From: Bacillota bacterium
GTDB taxonomy: Bacteria > Bacillota > Clostridia > Christensenellales > CAG-138
Length of the DNA stretch: 50,276 nt
Assembly (NCBI GenBank): GCA_023393045.1
Contig: JAEWMV010000036.1
Span: 1-50,276, forward strand
Reading direction: 5' to 3'
This document shows positions 25,511-33,437 of this stretch, in pieces. The notes beneath the pieces are model-generated. The model did not search any database. It saw nothing but the letters and a program-made list of their open reading frames with translations, and was not told where the DNA came from. Both the position numbers and the translations under genes were made by a program. The stretch's first letter is position 1. Each line of letters begins with the position of its first letter.

Positions 25511-25519
25511 ATCATAGCA
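25511..25519 (-). promoter_or_regulatory. Extended -10 element for the WYL regulator
   Basis: The minus strand reads TGCTATGAT here, about 50 bp upstream of the ATG at 25458. A weak TTTACC -35 lies 18 bp further up. Confidence 0.4.
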
Positions 25520-25677
25520 CAACTGTCGATTATTGGTAAATATTGAACGTGAATTATTTCATGGTTACAGTATTTTGCTTGTGCGCGCGCTTTCGCGTAA
25601 ACTTTCTTCCCGCGGGAAAAATCACACATGCGGCGACTCATACAAAAAACCTGTACGATACGCGGCGCTCCCGCGCG

Positions 25678-25686
25678 TGCTATAAT
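25678..25686 (+). promoter_or_regulatory. Extended -10 promoter
   Basis: TGCTATAAT (TG at 25678, TATAAT at 25681-25686), 34 bp before the ATG at 25721. No clear -35 is seen. The 25520-25677 stretch upstream shows nothing else I can name. Confidence 0.55.
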
Positions 25687-25720
25687 ACGCGCAGAGTATG
25701 CGTGACGGGGAGGTATCGCT

Positions 25721-26056
25721 ATGCCGTTTTCCGAGGTCAAGCTTTTTCAGGTCAAGCCCGATTGCTGCGAGGCGTTCGAGAGCCTCGCGCGCGAAATGGC
25801 GGCGGCGCAGAGGCTGCGTCCCGGCTGTGTCGAGGCGCGCTACATGAAGCGCTTCTATGTGTTCGACAAAATAGGCGAAGCGCCGCGTCCGCTCACAAAA
25901 ATCGTAAAATGCGTGAAGTATTTTTCGTACTGGCAATTCGACGCCATCGCGCCCTACGCCGAGGCGACCGCGTGGTTTTTTGCCGAATACGAAAAGCGGC
26001 TTGCAAAGCTTTTGATCATGCCCTTCGACATCAACTGCGGAGAAACGCTCGAATAG
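25721..26056 (+). CDS. Small protein, possibly ABM/ferredoxin-like alpha+beta barrel fold
   Basis: 111 residues starting MPFSEVKLFQVKPDCCEAFESLAREM, with a Trp/Phe-rich middle (YFSYWQFD) and a charged end. The beta-strand, helix (ESLAREMAAAQ) and MKRFYVFD strand order resembles antibiotic-biosynthesis-monooxygenase-type dimeric barrels, but this is a weak similarity. GGGGAGG and a TGCTATAAT promoter support expression. The function is unknown. Confidence 0.65.
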   Translation: MPFSEVKLFQVKPDCCEAFESLAREMAAAQRLRPGCVEARYMKRFYVFDKIGEAPRPLTKIVKCVKYFSYWQFDAIAPYAEATAWFFAEYEKRLAKLLIMPFDINCGETLE

Positions 26057-26185
26057 GGCGCAAAAAAAGGGCGCGCCGTTCTTTCAATAAAATTACCAGA
26101 TAATACAAGCGCTCCCGGTCGGCTTCGTGCACAGTTTTGCGCGGATACCGGCCGTTTTTATGCGGATACTAAGCGCGAGGAGGTG

Positions 26186-26326
26186 ATGCGCTTGCCAAAG
26201 GACAGCCAGGTGGACAGCAAAGAAAAAAGCAGACAGAAAAGCAGAGGGCAGACGCCCATAGGCCGCGAGAATCAGAACCAGAACAGGAACGCCAAGAAAC
26301 ATTCCATCAAGAACAACGACGTATAA
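26186..26326 (+). CDS. Short basic Gln/Asn/Lys-rich protein, unknown
   Basis: Up to 46 codons, very hydrophilic (KSRQKSRGQ, RENQNQNRN) and strongly basic. GAGGAGG at 26177-26183 touches the ATG at 26186, but is eight bases from an in-frame TTG at 26192, which I think is the real start (44 residues, MPKDSQ...). It lies 10 bp before a second short protein that also begins MPK. Composition suggests a disordered, perhaps nucleic-acid-binding or spore-core protein; I recognise no family. Confidence 0.55.
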   Translation: MRLPKDSQVDSKEKSRQKSRGQTPIGRENQNQNRNAKKHSIKNNDV

Positions 26327-26336
26327 GGAGGAGCAT

Positions 26337-26495
26337 ATGCCAAAGCAGGGTATGAGGCGACCCGATCCCAAGGAGCAGCGCAACGGGCAGAACGCACGCA
26401 AGCGGCCGCAGACGGGCAGCTTCGACGAGCCTGTGCCCGAAATACAGGGCAAGGCCAAGTCGGGCGACACGAAGGCCGAGCACGAGAAATGGTAA
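26337..26495 (+). CDS. Short hydrophilic protein, 52 residues, unknown
   Basis: The protein runs MPKQGMRRPDPKEQRNGQNA to a KAEHEKW end: basic first half, acidic/proline middle, no hydrophobic core. GGAGGAG precedes the ATG with good spacing. It is paired with the preceding short protein, probably one transcript, and an imperfect hairpin follows at 26558-26590. Disordered spore-associated proteins of clostridia have this look, but the family is not identified. Confidence 0.6.
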   Translation: MPKQGMRRPDPKEQRNGQNARKRPQTGSFDEPVPEIQGKAKSGDTKAEHEKW

Positions 26496-26557
26496 AGAGA
26501 TAGGGCGGACACCGTCCCTCCCATCCAACGAAAATTGAAGAGTGAAGGATACCGAAT

Positions 26558-26590
26558 TTGAAAAACGCCCGCCTGCACGGACGTTTTTCA
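26558..26590. terminator. Hairpin between the short-protein pair and the GntR gene
   Basis: AAAACG-CCG and CGG-CGTTTT pair around a short loop with one internal mismatch; A and T runs on the two sides allow use in either direction between these convergent genes. Confidence 0.5.
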
Positions 26591-26610
26591 TTGAGTGAAT
26601 GGTCGGTTGC

Positions 26611-27291
26611 CTAAAACCCCTGATACATGCTTTCCCGCTCTATGCAGCAGGCGATGTGCCGATGCACCGCGTCATAGGCAAGCTGGGGCGCGCGGCTCTC
26701 TATGGCGTCGAGTATGGCGATGTGCTCGTGCGTGGAGGCAAGGCGCACCTCGCGCCGCTTTTCCGGCGCTTCCTCGAGCGCGCGCTCTATGGCGTAGCGC
26801 ACGCGCAGCGTGGAGGTTTTCACCATCCCCAATATCTCCGAAATGAGCTCGGAATCCGCGTATTCATAGAGCAGCCTGTGCAGCGCCATGTCGGAATCGA
26901 CATAGGCCGCCATATCGTCCGGATCGTCGAGCACGCGCATCTGCTTGGCGCGCACCTCGTCGATATCCTCCTGCGGCACCTTTTCGGCGCTAAGCCGCGC
27001 CACATAGGGTTCGAGCAGCTGCCTGATCTCCATGCTCACCGCCCAGTCGTCCACATTGGGCTCGGTCACGAAGGGCTTTTTGTGGGGCGGCAGGCTCACG
27101 AGGCCATCCTTGCTGAGCATGCTCAGCGCCTCGCGCACGGGCGCGCAGCTGATGTTCATGCGGCCTGCGATGTCCACGATGTTGAGCTTGTCCCCCGGCT
27201 TGTACTTGCCCAGTATGATCTGGGTCTTGATGGTGTTGTACACCCTGTCCTTCAAAAGAAGTATATCGCCTATATCAAGCTGCGTCGTCAT
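26611..27291 (-). CDS. GntR-family regulator with FCD ligand domain
   Basis: A 226-residue FadR-subfamily repressor. The N-terminal winged helix includes YKPGDKLNIVDIAGRMNISCAPVREAL, with the PVREAL recognition pattern. The C-terminal all-helical FCD domain contains the metal-site type residues (DSDMALHRLLYEYA, HEHIAIL, and HRHI near the end). Such proteins respond to organic acids. The frame opens earlier at a TTG (27315), but the ATG at 27291 with GGAAG fits better. Upstream lies a palindrome overlapping its own -35 and a divergent -35, suggesting autoregulation. Confidence 0.92.
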   Translation of the reverse strand: MTTQLDIGDILLLKDRVYNTIKTQIILGKYKPGDKLNIVDIAGRMNISCAPVREALSMLSKDGLVSLPPHKKPFVTEPNVDDWAVSMEIRQLLEPYVARLSAEKVPQEDIDEVRAKQMRVLDDPDDMAAYVDSDMALHRLLYEYADSELISEILGMVKTSTLRVRYAIERALEEAPEKRREVRLASTHEHIAILDAIESRAPQLAYDAVHRHIACCIERESMYQGF

Positions 27292-27507
27292 CTTCGCTTC
27301 CTTCTTTCGTCTCAAACAAATCGATACTTTTTAAAATCAATATACCACAGGGCGGGCTGGCTGTAAACATCGCGGCCCGGCGCGCGCCGCCGCGCATCAA
27401 CCCGGCCTCGTTTCCGCCGCAAGTCGAATCGGCATTCCGAAATAAATCCGGCGAAAAGCCGCGCAAATTCCGCAAACCAGTGGCATATGCGAGGGATATA
27501 ATCATAT

Positions 27508-27573
27508 ATTATATACATCAAAATGAAAAATGCAATTTTTACTATTGCAAAATTCATTTTAGCATGCTAAGAT
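27508..27573. promoter_or_regulatory. Divergent promoters with overlapping operator-like palindrome
   Basis: Minus strand: TTGCAT (27535-27530), 16 bp, TATAAT (27513-27508) toward the GntR gene. Plus strand: TTGCAA (27545-27550), 17 bp, TAAGAT (27568-27573) with TG at 27565. A 41-bp imperfect palindrome, 27520-27560 (AAAATGAA...TTGCAAAATTCATTTT), covers both -35 boxes and is a good candidate GntR operator. The 27292-27507 stretch has no ORF I support. Confidence 0.55.
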
Positions 27574-27592
27574 AGGCTATCCCATAAGAAAA

Positions 27593-27691
27593 GGCGTTCT
27601 TCACGGCAATCCCGCCACAGGAAGATGCTAAGGGAACGGATTTAATCGCCAGAACCGCACGACAAACCTTTTGTTATCGTGGAAGAACGCC
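27593..27691 (+). ncRNA. Structured leader or small RNA, unknown class
   Basis: GGCGTTCTTCACG (27593-27605) pairs with CGTGGAAGAACGCC (27678-27691) with one bulge, closing about 70 nt that contain a further ACAAA/TTTGT hairpin. It begins about 13 nt after the start predicted from the plus-strand promoter and ends 77 bp before a small ORF. It does not match the riboswitch classes I can recall. Confidence 0.4.
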
Positions 27692-27768
27692 GGTTTTCCG
27701 GCCGCCTTCTTCTTATAAAATTAAAGTTTTATCAGCCGCATCGGATTCGATGCAGAAAGGGGAAAACC

Positions 27769-28008
27769 ATGAAACACTATTACATTAACGCCGGCGCTTC
27801 CAAGAATGTCGAGAGCCTGCCTTATGTGCATGCTTCCTGGTGCCCGCATATGAAAAACGCCACGGAACGCGCGTACGTCGGCCTGTTTGCCGACGCAAGG
27901 AAAGCCGTTTCCGTCGCGCAGGAGCAGGGTTTTGCCCACGCCTCCGGTTGCCAGCTCTGCTGCCCCGAGACGCGCCGCTCCTATGCGTACCGGGCCGCGG
28001 GCAAATAA
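27769..28008 (+). CDS. Small Cys/His-rich protein, 79 residues
   Basis: The protein starts MKHYYINAGASKNVESL, has HASWCPHMKN in the middle and ends with GCQLCCPETRRSY. The pattern of tyrosine-rich start, H-x3-C, VGLFADARKAV helix and a C-x2-CC pair resembles a small uncharacterised bacterial family with probable zinc binding. It is preceded by a structured leader and followed by a terminator, so it is probably a single-gene transcript. The start is chosen at the ATG after AAAGGGGAAAA; upstream in-frame codons have no such site. Confidence 0.75.
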   Translation: MKHYYINAGASKNVESLPYVHASWCPHMKNATERAYVGLFADARKAVSVAQEQGFAHASGCQLCCPETRRSYAYRAAGK

Positions 28009-28084
28009 GAAAGACGGACGAAATGCAACGGGAACCGTCAAAATGCAGGAAACGAATTATGGAGATTGCAATTTCCGCTTCATA

Positions 28085-28117
28085 AAACCCGCGCCGGATG
28101 TGCCGCGGGTTTTTTTG
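28085..28117 (+). terminator. Rho-independent terminator
   Basis: CCCGCG (28088-28093) and CGCGGG (28104-28109) with flanking AAA/TTT, followed by seven Ts. Confidence 0.8.
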
Positions 28118-28146
28118 TTGCCCCGATATGCGCCGACGCGCGCACA

Positions 28147-28155
28147 TGATATAAT
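28147..28155 (+). promoter_or_regulatory. Extended -10 immediately upstream of the MFS gene
   Basis: TGATATAAT with TATAAT at 28150-28155. Transcription would start near 28162, at or within a few bases of the ATG codons at 28165 and 28168. Confidence 0.5.
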
Positions 28156-28164
28156 GCATAGCGT

Positions 28165-29427
28165 ATGATGAAAGCGAGGCCTTCTTTGTTTCAAACGGCG
28201 CGCTCGCTTACGGGCAACCAGCGCGCAATCGTCATGGTGGAGCCGTTATGGTCGCTGCCCTACAACCTTTTTCTTCCCTTCGCTTCGGTTTATATGGCGG
28301 CGCTCGGCCTCACGGACGCGCAGATCGGCACGGTGGCGAGCGCGGGGCTCGTCACGCAGTTCTTCTGGACGATTTTTTCCGGCGCGATCATCGATAAATT
28401 CGGCAGGCGGCCCATCATGCTGCTTTTCGATATTCTCTCCTGGGCGATCCCCTGTGTATTGTGGGCCGTCGCGCAGAACTACTGGTATTTCTTCCTCGCG
28501 GCGCTCTTCAACGGCATGTGGCGCGTGTCGGGCAACTGCTACGGCTGCATCGCCCTTGAGGACGGCGACCCCGATAAGCTTGTGGGCGTGTACGCCATAC
28601 TTTATATTTTCGGCACGGCGTCGGGCTTCCTCGCACCGCTTGCAGGCCTTTTTTTCGAGCGCTTTACGCTCGCGCCCACCATGCGCGCCATCTATGCCGC
28701 GGCCGTGTTCCTCCTGAGCGCGAAGTTTGTCCTCCAATACCGCCTCACGACGGACAGCCGCATGAGCCTTCGCCGTATGGAGGAGTGCAGGGGGCAAAGC
28801 CTCCTCTCCCTGACCTTCGGCGGGTACGGCGCGTTCGCCGCCGCCATCAAACAGCCCAAGCTGTATCTTCTGCTGGCGCTCATCGCGCTCAACACCTGCT
28901 TCAACACCGTGCAGACCACCTTCTGGCCGCTGTTCGTCACGGGCGAATACGGGGTGAGCGATTCCACGTTCACGCTGCTCCCGCTCGTGAAGGCGGCAAC
29001 CGCGCTCGTCGTTTATCTGTTTGTGACGGCGCGCATCAGCCTGCGCGCGGTGCGCCGGCCACTGCTTGTGGGCTTCGTCGCGCAGGCGCTTGGCCTCGCG
29101 TTCCTGCTTTCATTCTTGCCGCTCGGCCATTCCGCCCTGTTTGCGGTGTTCATAAGCGCCATGTGCGACGCGGTCGCGCTTGCGATTTTAAGCCCCATAT
29201 TCGAATCGCTCATTGGCGTGACGCTGCCTCCCGCGGAGCGCGCGCGCGTGTACAGTATGATGATCGCACTCCTTCTGATCGTAAGCGCCCCCATCGGCTG
29301 GATCGCGGGGCAGCTTTCCCAAATGCACCGCGCGCTCCCCTTCGTGCTCAACCTCGTCCTTCTCGCGGCGGAAATCTTCGTGGCCGTGAAGGTGGCGGGG
29401 ATGGCGGGGGAGGGGGAGAAGAAGTAA
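28165..29427 (+). CDS. MFS transporter
   Basis: A 420-residue protein with about twelve hydrophobic segments. The A-motif-like loop between helices 2 and 3 reads GAIIDKFGRRPIML. The N-terminal MVEPLWSLPYNLFLPFASVYM and the central polar linker near residue 215 are usual for major facilitator permeases. The substrate is unknown. There is no ribosome binding site before the ATG pair; instead an extended -10 lies 10 bp upstream, so the mRNA may be leaderless. A later in-frame Met (about residue 24) would cut into helix 1. Confidence 0.9.
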   Translation: MMKARPSLFQTARSLTGNQRAIVMVEPLWSLPYNLFLPFASVYMAALGLTDAQIGTVASAGLVTQFFWTIFSGAIIDKFGRRPIMLLFDILSWAIPCVLWAVAQNYWYFFLAALFNGMWRVSGNCYGCIALEDGDPDKLVGVYAILYIFGTASGFLAPLAGLFFERFTLAPTMRAIYAAAVFLLSAKFVLQYRLTTDSRMSLRRMEECRGQSLLSLTFGGYGAFAAAIKQPKLYLLLALIALNTCFNTVQTTFWPLFVTGEYGVSDSTFTLLPLVKAATALVVYLFVTARISLRAVRRPLLVGFVAQALGLAFLLSFLPLGHSALFAVFISAMCDAVALAILSPIFESLIGVTLPPAERARVYSMMIALLLIVSAPIGWIAGQLSQMHRALPFVLNLVLLAAEIFVAVKVAGMAGEGEKK

Positions 29428-29457
29428 AGAATACTCAAACACACCTATTAGCGAATA

Positions 29458-29488
29458 TTGACAAATTAAGTCAAGATAATGCTATAAT
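29458..29488 (+). promoter_or_regulatory. Promoter of the low-GC gene
   Basis: TTGACA at 29458-29463 and TATAAT at 29483-29488 with TG at 29480-29481; the spacer is 19 bp. GGGGAGG follows at 29507-29513. Confidence 0.65.
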
Positions 29489-29518
29489 ACTCGTAAATCT
29501 CTCTTAGGGGAGGTCCTC

Positions 29519-30929
29519 TTGAATAAGCTCGAACTTCCCGAAATAAATCGACTATTTAACTTTAGGAAATTACTTTTATTTCCTTGGGGTTTAGTCCCTT
29601 TTGCTATAGGGTGGTACTCTATTCTTCTCGCAGCTTATATCCAGTTAACAGATAACGATCCCTTGACATGGTGGGGCAAGTTGCTTATCTATGGCGGTGG
29701 ATTAGCCATTTATACAGTGTTTTTATTATTCTATAACTATATATTTATACCACACAACAAAACAAGAATACAAAAATTTATATTTTTATATCGCCCAAAG
29801 ACTGGAGGCTCGATAAATATATTACTGACGATCTGGTAGATGACATGAGAAAGTCTATGCGTAGAGATTTAGAAGGTTGGGAAATAGTCGTTCCTAATAT
29901 ATATAAACGATTTAATGTAATGTATAAAATCAAACAGTATGATAAAAGAGGAAGGTTTTTTTTAACTCGCCAGCATGGAAGGCGCTCCACAAAACGCTAA
30001 AAGCAAATTTCTTTTTATTTGGCGAATTAAGAGTGTGCAATTCGCGCGGTAGCGAACATTTAGAGTTCTGCGACTTGAACATGCTAGTTGCACATAGGGG
30101 CGATATTAGTAGCGATTTGAAAGACGAATTAAATCTGAACATATCAAAACATTTCCCCGGAGGGGTATTAATCGATAAAAGCTATGAGTATGAGCAGATG
30201 AAGTTGTTATCTAGCACATACGTAAATGTTATCGAGTTTATTATGGGACTTGTTTGCCTAATCAGTGGACGACCTGACTATGCGTACAAGCTTCACCTGA
30301 AAATCTACGAAAACAGAAAGTACGGTTTTAGAAACGAACAGCTGTTCCAAGATGCGCGGCGTTATTTAGATACTGAGTTTTCAGTGATGGCGTTACCCTA
30401 CATAAAAGAACACCATTACGGTCCAGTACATGAACTAATAAAAGAGCATGAAAGAAATGTGCCCGATGGATGTTCTGCTAAGATTGTACAAGCACAATTA
30501 TTTATTCGTGAAAGCTACACGGAATCAGAATATAGAGCAGCCTCGAAAAGAGGGCTGGATATTCTTAATACCCTTCAAGTTGATACCGCGATTAATAGAG
30601 CGACATTACTTGTAAACAGAGGGTATTTATATTTGCTCCAAAAAGATTATAAAGCTGCTGAAAAAGCATATAGGGCTGCCGACAAGTACATTTCAACTGC
30701 TGTTATAGAGAGCGCCATAGATTACTGTGACGATATTATTGCTATGCCAGAAAAAATAATTGAACATCCTACAGCGTATTATGTGCGCGCCCTCATGATG
30801 ATTAAAGGTAATTATAGTGATCCCGAAATTATGGATGCTTTAAAACTGGCCGCTGAGAATAGCGGCATTGAAGAAGAATATGCTATACCCGTCAAAAACT
30901 TATCCGACAAGTTTAGAAAAGTGTCTTGA
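29519..30929 (+). pseudogene. Two-TM plus helical-repeat protein split by two -1 frameshifts
   Basis: The gene opens at a TTG after GGGGAGG. Its first 106-codon frame encodes two transmembrane helices (about residues 22-42 and 55-75). The coding sense continues in a second frame from about 29788 (SPKDWRLDKYITDDLVDDM...) and in a third from about 29964 (NSPAWKALHKTLKANFFLFG...), which runs to 30929 and ends in TPR-like helices (GYLYLLQKDYKAAEKAYRAADKY). Both changes are -1: the first at TTTTTA (29783-29788), the second at a T8A run holding the slippery heptamer T TTT TTA in phase (29958-29964). Joined, the protein has about 470 residues. It may be a pseudogene, contain homopolymer sequencing errors, or use programmed frameshifting. 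Base composition is far more AT-rich than the neighbours. I do not recognise the family. Confidence 0.7.
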
Positions 30930-31013
30930 CCGAATGATATGCCTCTAGCCTGAACAACGCCTAGCAGCACATTCTTCTCATGCCTTCTTTGCTTTTGTAT
31001 TTCTCCTTTCCTA

Positions 31014-31022
31014 TGTTATAAT
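31014..31022 (+). promoter_or_regulatory. Extended -10 promoter of the NYN gene
   Basis: TGTTATAAT with TATAAT at 31017-31022, 72 bp before the ATG at 31094; a weak TTGTAT lies 15 bp upstream. Confidence 0.5.
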
Positions 31023-31093
31023 ACACACATAAATAGGCAATGCTCATAGTGCCGCGCACGCGGCGTGAACGAATAAAGCAATGGGAGATGCGC

Positions 31094-31939
31094 ATGGAAA
31101 AGGAAATGAAGCTCGCGGTTTTGATTGACGCGGAAAACATAGCGGGCAAATACATAGGCGTGATATTGAGCGAAGCCAACGCGCTTGGCAACGTGGTATA
31201 CAAGCGCATTTACGGCAACTGGACAAGCACGCAGATGGGCGCGTGGCGCGACATCGTGCTGGATAATTCCATACAGCCTATCCAGCAGTACAACAACGCC
31301 AACGGCAAAAATTCCTCGGATTCTTCATTGATCATAGACGCCATGGACCTGCTCTACACGGGCAGGCTCAACGGCTTTTGCATCGTATCCTCGGACAGCG
31401 ACTTCACGCGCCTCGCCTCGCGCCTGCGTGAGAGCGAGATGTACGTGCTGGGCATGGGGGAGCAGAAAACCCCGCGCTCCTTCATATCCGCCTGCCATAA
31501 GTTCGCCTACCTCGACCTGCTCTATAAGAACAGCAAGTCCACAACCGCGGCCAAGCACCAGCAGGCGGACGCGGCGAAGAGGGCAAACGGTGCGGAGGAA
31601 AGGGCCGCGGCTCCCGGCAGGACCGCCGCGAAAACGGCGCAAAGGGCGGAGGAGCTCAGCGCGCCCGCCCCGAAGGAGGAGGCCGGCGCCCCCGTCTCGA
31701 AGGAAGAGATCATCGCCTCCCTCTCGCAGTACGCGGAGGAAATGTCCGACGACGACGGCTGGATCCACGCCGCGAAGATGGCCGACCAGCTCGGCAAAAA
31801 GTTCCCCGATTTCGACGCGCGCAACTACGGGCAGCGCACATTTGTGCCCTTTGTCAAATCCCTTGGCCTGTTTGAAATGAAGCGCGATAAAACCAATTCC
31901 ACGGTCGTTTACTTCAAATTGAAACAAAGCGGCGCGTAA
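31094..31939 (+). CDS. NYN-domain ribonuclease-like protein with OST-HTH (LOTUS) domain
   Basis: A 281-residue protein. The N-terminal NYN/LabA-like PIN-fold domain has the acidic metal-binding residues: Asp12 in VLIDAEN, and Asp residues in SSDSDF near 100. An Ala/Lys/Glu-rich linker (about 150-200) follows. The C-terminal SKEEIIASLSQYAEEM...GWIHAAKMADQLGKKFPDF...FVKSLGLFEM segment is an OST-HTH/LOTUS RNA-binding domain. This pairing suggests an RNA-targeting nuclease in the cytoplasm; the substrate is unknown. ATG 31094 is preferred over ATG 31088 because GGGAG at 31083-31087 is six bases from it. Confidence 0.9.
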   Translation: MEKEMKLAVLIDAENIAGKYIGVILSEANALGNVVYKRIYGNWTSTQMGAWRDIVLDNSIQPIQQYNNANGKNSSDSSLIIDAMDLLYTGRLNGFCIVSSDSDFTRLASRLRESEMYVLGMGEQKTPRSFISACHKFAYLDLLYKNSKSTTAAKHQQADAAKRANGAEERAAAPGRTAAKTAQRAEELSAPAPKEEAGAPVSKEEIIASLSQYAEEMSDDDGWIHAAKMADQLGKKFPDFDARNYGQRTFVPFVKSLGLFEMKRDKTNSTVVYFKLKQSGA

Positions 31940-32009
31940 GCGTCCCGCTTCGCGCTGATGCAGGCGATCCGGCTTTTGCATAGCCGCCGCCCGGAAAGGG
32001 TTCCCTTTG

Positions 32010-33398
32010 ATGCAAACGTTTACGGACGGGGATTTTCTGTTGAATACGTCCACAGCACGCGCCCTCTACCACGAGCACGCGCGGCTTATGCCCGTCGCGG
32101 ACTATCACTGCCACATCAGCCCCAAGGATATCTATGAGGACAGGCGCTACGATAATCTCGCCGAAATCTGGCTCGCCGAGGACCGCTACAAGTGGCGCGC
32201 CCTGCGCGCCTGCGGCGTGGAGGAGCGCCTCGTCACAGGGGACGCCCCCGCGTACGAAAAGTTCCGGGCGTGGGCGGAGGTTGTGCCCAAACTCGTCGGC
32301 AGCCCGCTCTATCACTGGACGCACCTGGAACTTGCCCGCTATTTCGGCATCAGCGAAACGCTATCGCCCAAGACCTGCGGCGCGATATGGGAGCAAGCTA
32401 ACGAAAAGCTCAAATCACTCAGCGTAAAGAGCATCCTGCAAACCTCCGGCGTAAAGGCGCTTTGCACCACGGACGACCCGGCGGACGATCTCCATTGGCA
32501 TAAGCTTCTGCGCGGGGACGCAGGCTTTGCCATTCAGGTTTTGCCCACTTTCCGTCCGGACGGGGCCATGCATCTGAACCGCCCCGGCTTTGCGCAATAC
32601 GCCGCGCGCCTTGGCGAAGCATCGGGCATGCGCATAGAAAACCTTGCGGATATGAAGGAGGCGCTTCTTCGCCGCATGAAGTATTTTTCCCAAATGGGCT
32701 GCCTCACGGCCGACCACGACCTCGATGAAATCCCCTTTGGGCGGGACGAGGCGCTATCCGAAACTGCGCTTCGCGCCGCGCTTTCGGGCAAGATTGCCGA
32801 CGCGCGGGGCGCGACCGCATATAAAACGGAGCTTTTGTTTTTCCTCGCGCAACTGTATCGGGAACATGGTTTGGTGATGCAGCTTCGCGTGGGCGCGGCG
32901 CGCGACGTGAACCCTGTGATGCATCAGAAGCTCGGCCCCGACGCGGGGTTTGACGCCGTGGGCGGCGCGCCGTTTACGGGAGAAAAACTGGGGCGTTTGC
33001 TCGGCGCGCTCGCGGATGAAAACGCGCTGCCAAAGACCGTGCTCTACTCGCTCAATCCCGCGGACAACGTGCAGATCGCCCCGCTTGCCGCCTGTTTTCC
33101 CGGCAAGGTGCAGCAGGGGAGCGCATGGTGGTATAACGACACGCGGCGCGGCATTGAGGCGCAGTTGGCGACCCTTGCGGAATGCGCCGCACTGCCGAAC
33201 TCCATCGGCATGACGACGGACGCGCGAAGCCCGCTCTCCTATGCGCGGCACGAGTATTTCCGCCGTGTGCTGTGTGCGCTGCTCGGCCGCTTCGTGGAGG
33301 AGGGCGAATACCCGCCCGACATGGAGGCGCTCGGCGCGATGGCGCGCGACATTTCCTATCACAACGCCGTACGTTATTTCGGCTTCCATCTCGATTGA
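32010..33398 (+). CDS. uxaC: Uronate isomerase
   Basis: A 462-residue TIM-barrel amidohydrolase-related enzyme that isomerises D-glucuronate to D-fructuronate and D-galacturonate to D-tagaturonate. The N-terminal metal site is DYHCHIS (His33, His35), followed by the diagnostic RYDNLAEIWLAEDRYKWRALRACG stretch. TTDDPADDLHWH and TDARSPLSYARHEYFRR complete the active site. The length is normal for the family. An in-frame TTG directly precedes the chosen ATG. UxaE follows 39 bp downstream, so this is a hexuronate operon. Confidence 0.97.
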   Translation: MQTFTDGDFLLNTSTARALYHEHARLMPVADYHCHISPKDIYEDRRYDNLAEIWLAEDRYKWRALRACGVEERLVTGDAPAYEKFRAWAEVVPKLVGSPLYHWTHLELARYFGISETLSPKTCGAIWEQANEKLKSLSVKSILQTSGVKALCTTDDPADDLHWHKLLRGDAGFAIQVLPTFRPDGAMHLNRPGFAQYAARLGEASGMRIENLADMKEALLRRMKYFSQMGCLTADHDLDEIPFGRDEALSETALRAALSGKIADARGATAYKTELLFFLAQLYREHGLVMQLRVGAARDVNPVMHQKLGPDAGFDAVGGAPFTGEKLGRLLGALADENALPKTVLYSLNPADNVQIAPLAACFPGKVQQGSAWWYNDTRRGIEAQLATLAECAALPNSIGMTTDARSPLSYARHEYFRRVLCALLGRFVEEGEYPPDMEALGAMARDISYHNAVRYFGFHLD

Positions 33399-33437
33399 AC
33401 CGACTTTGTCCATACAATTTGGAAAGGAGCTTGCCCG

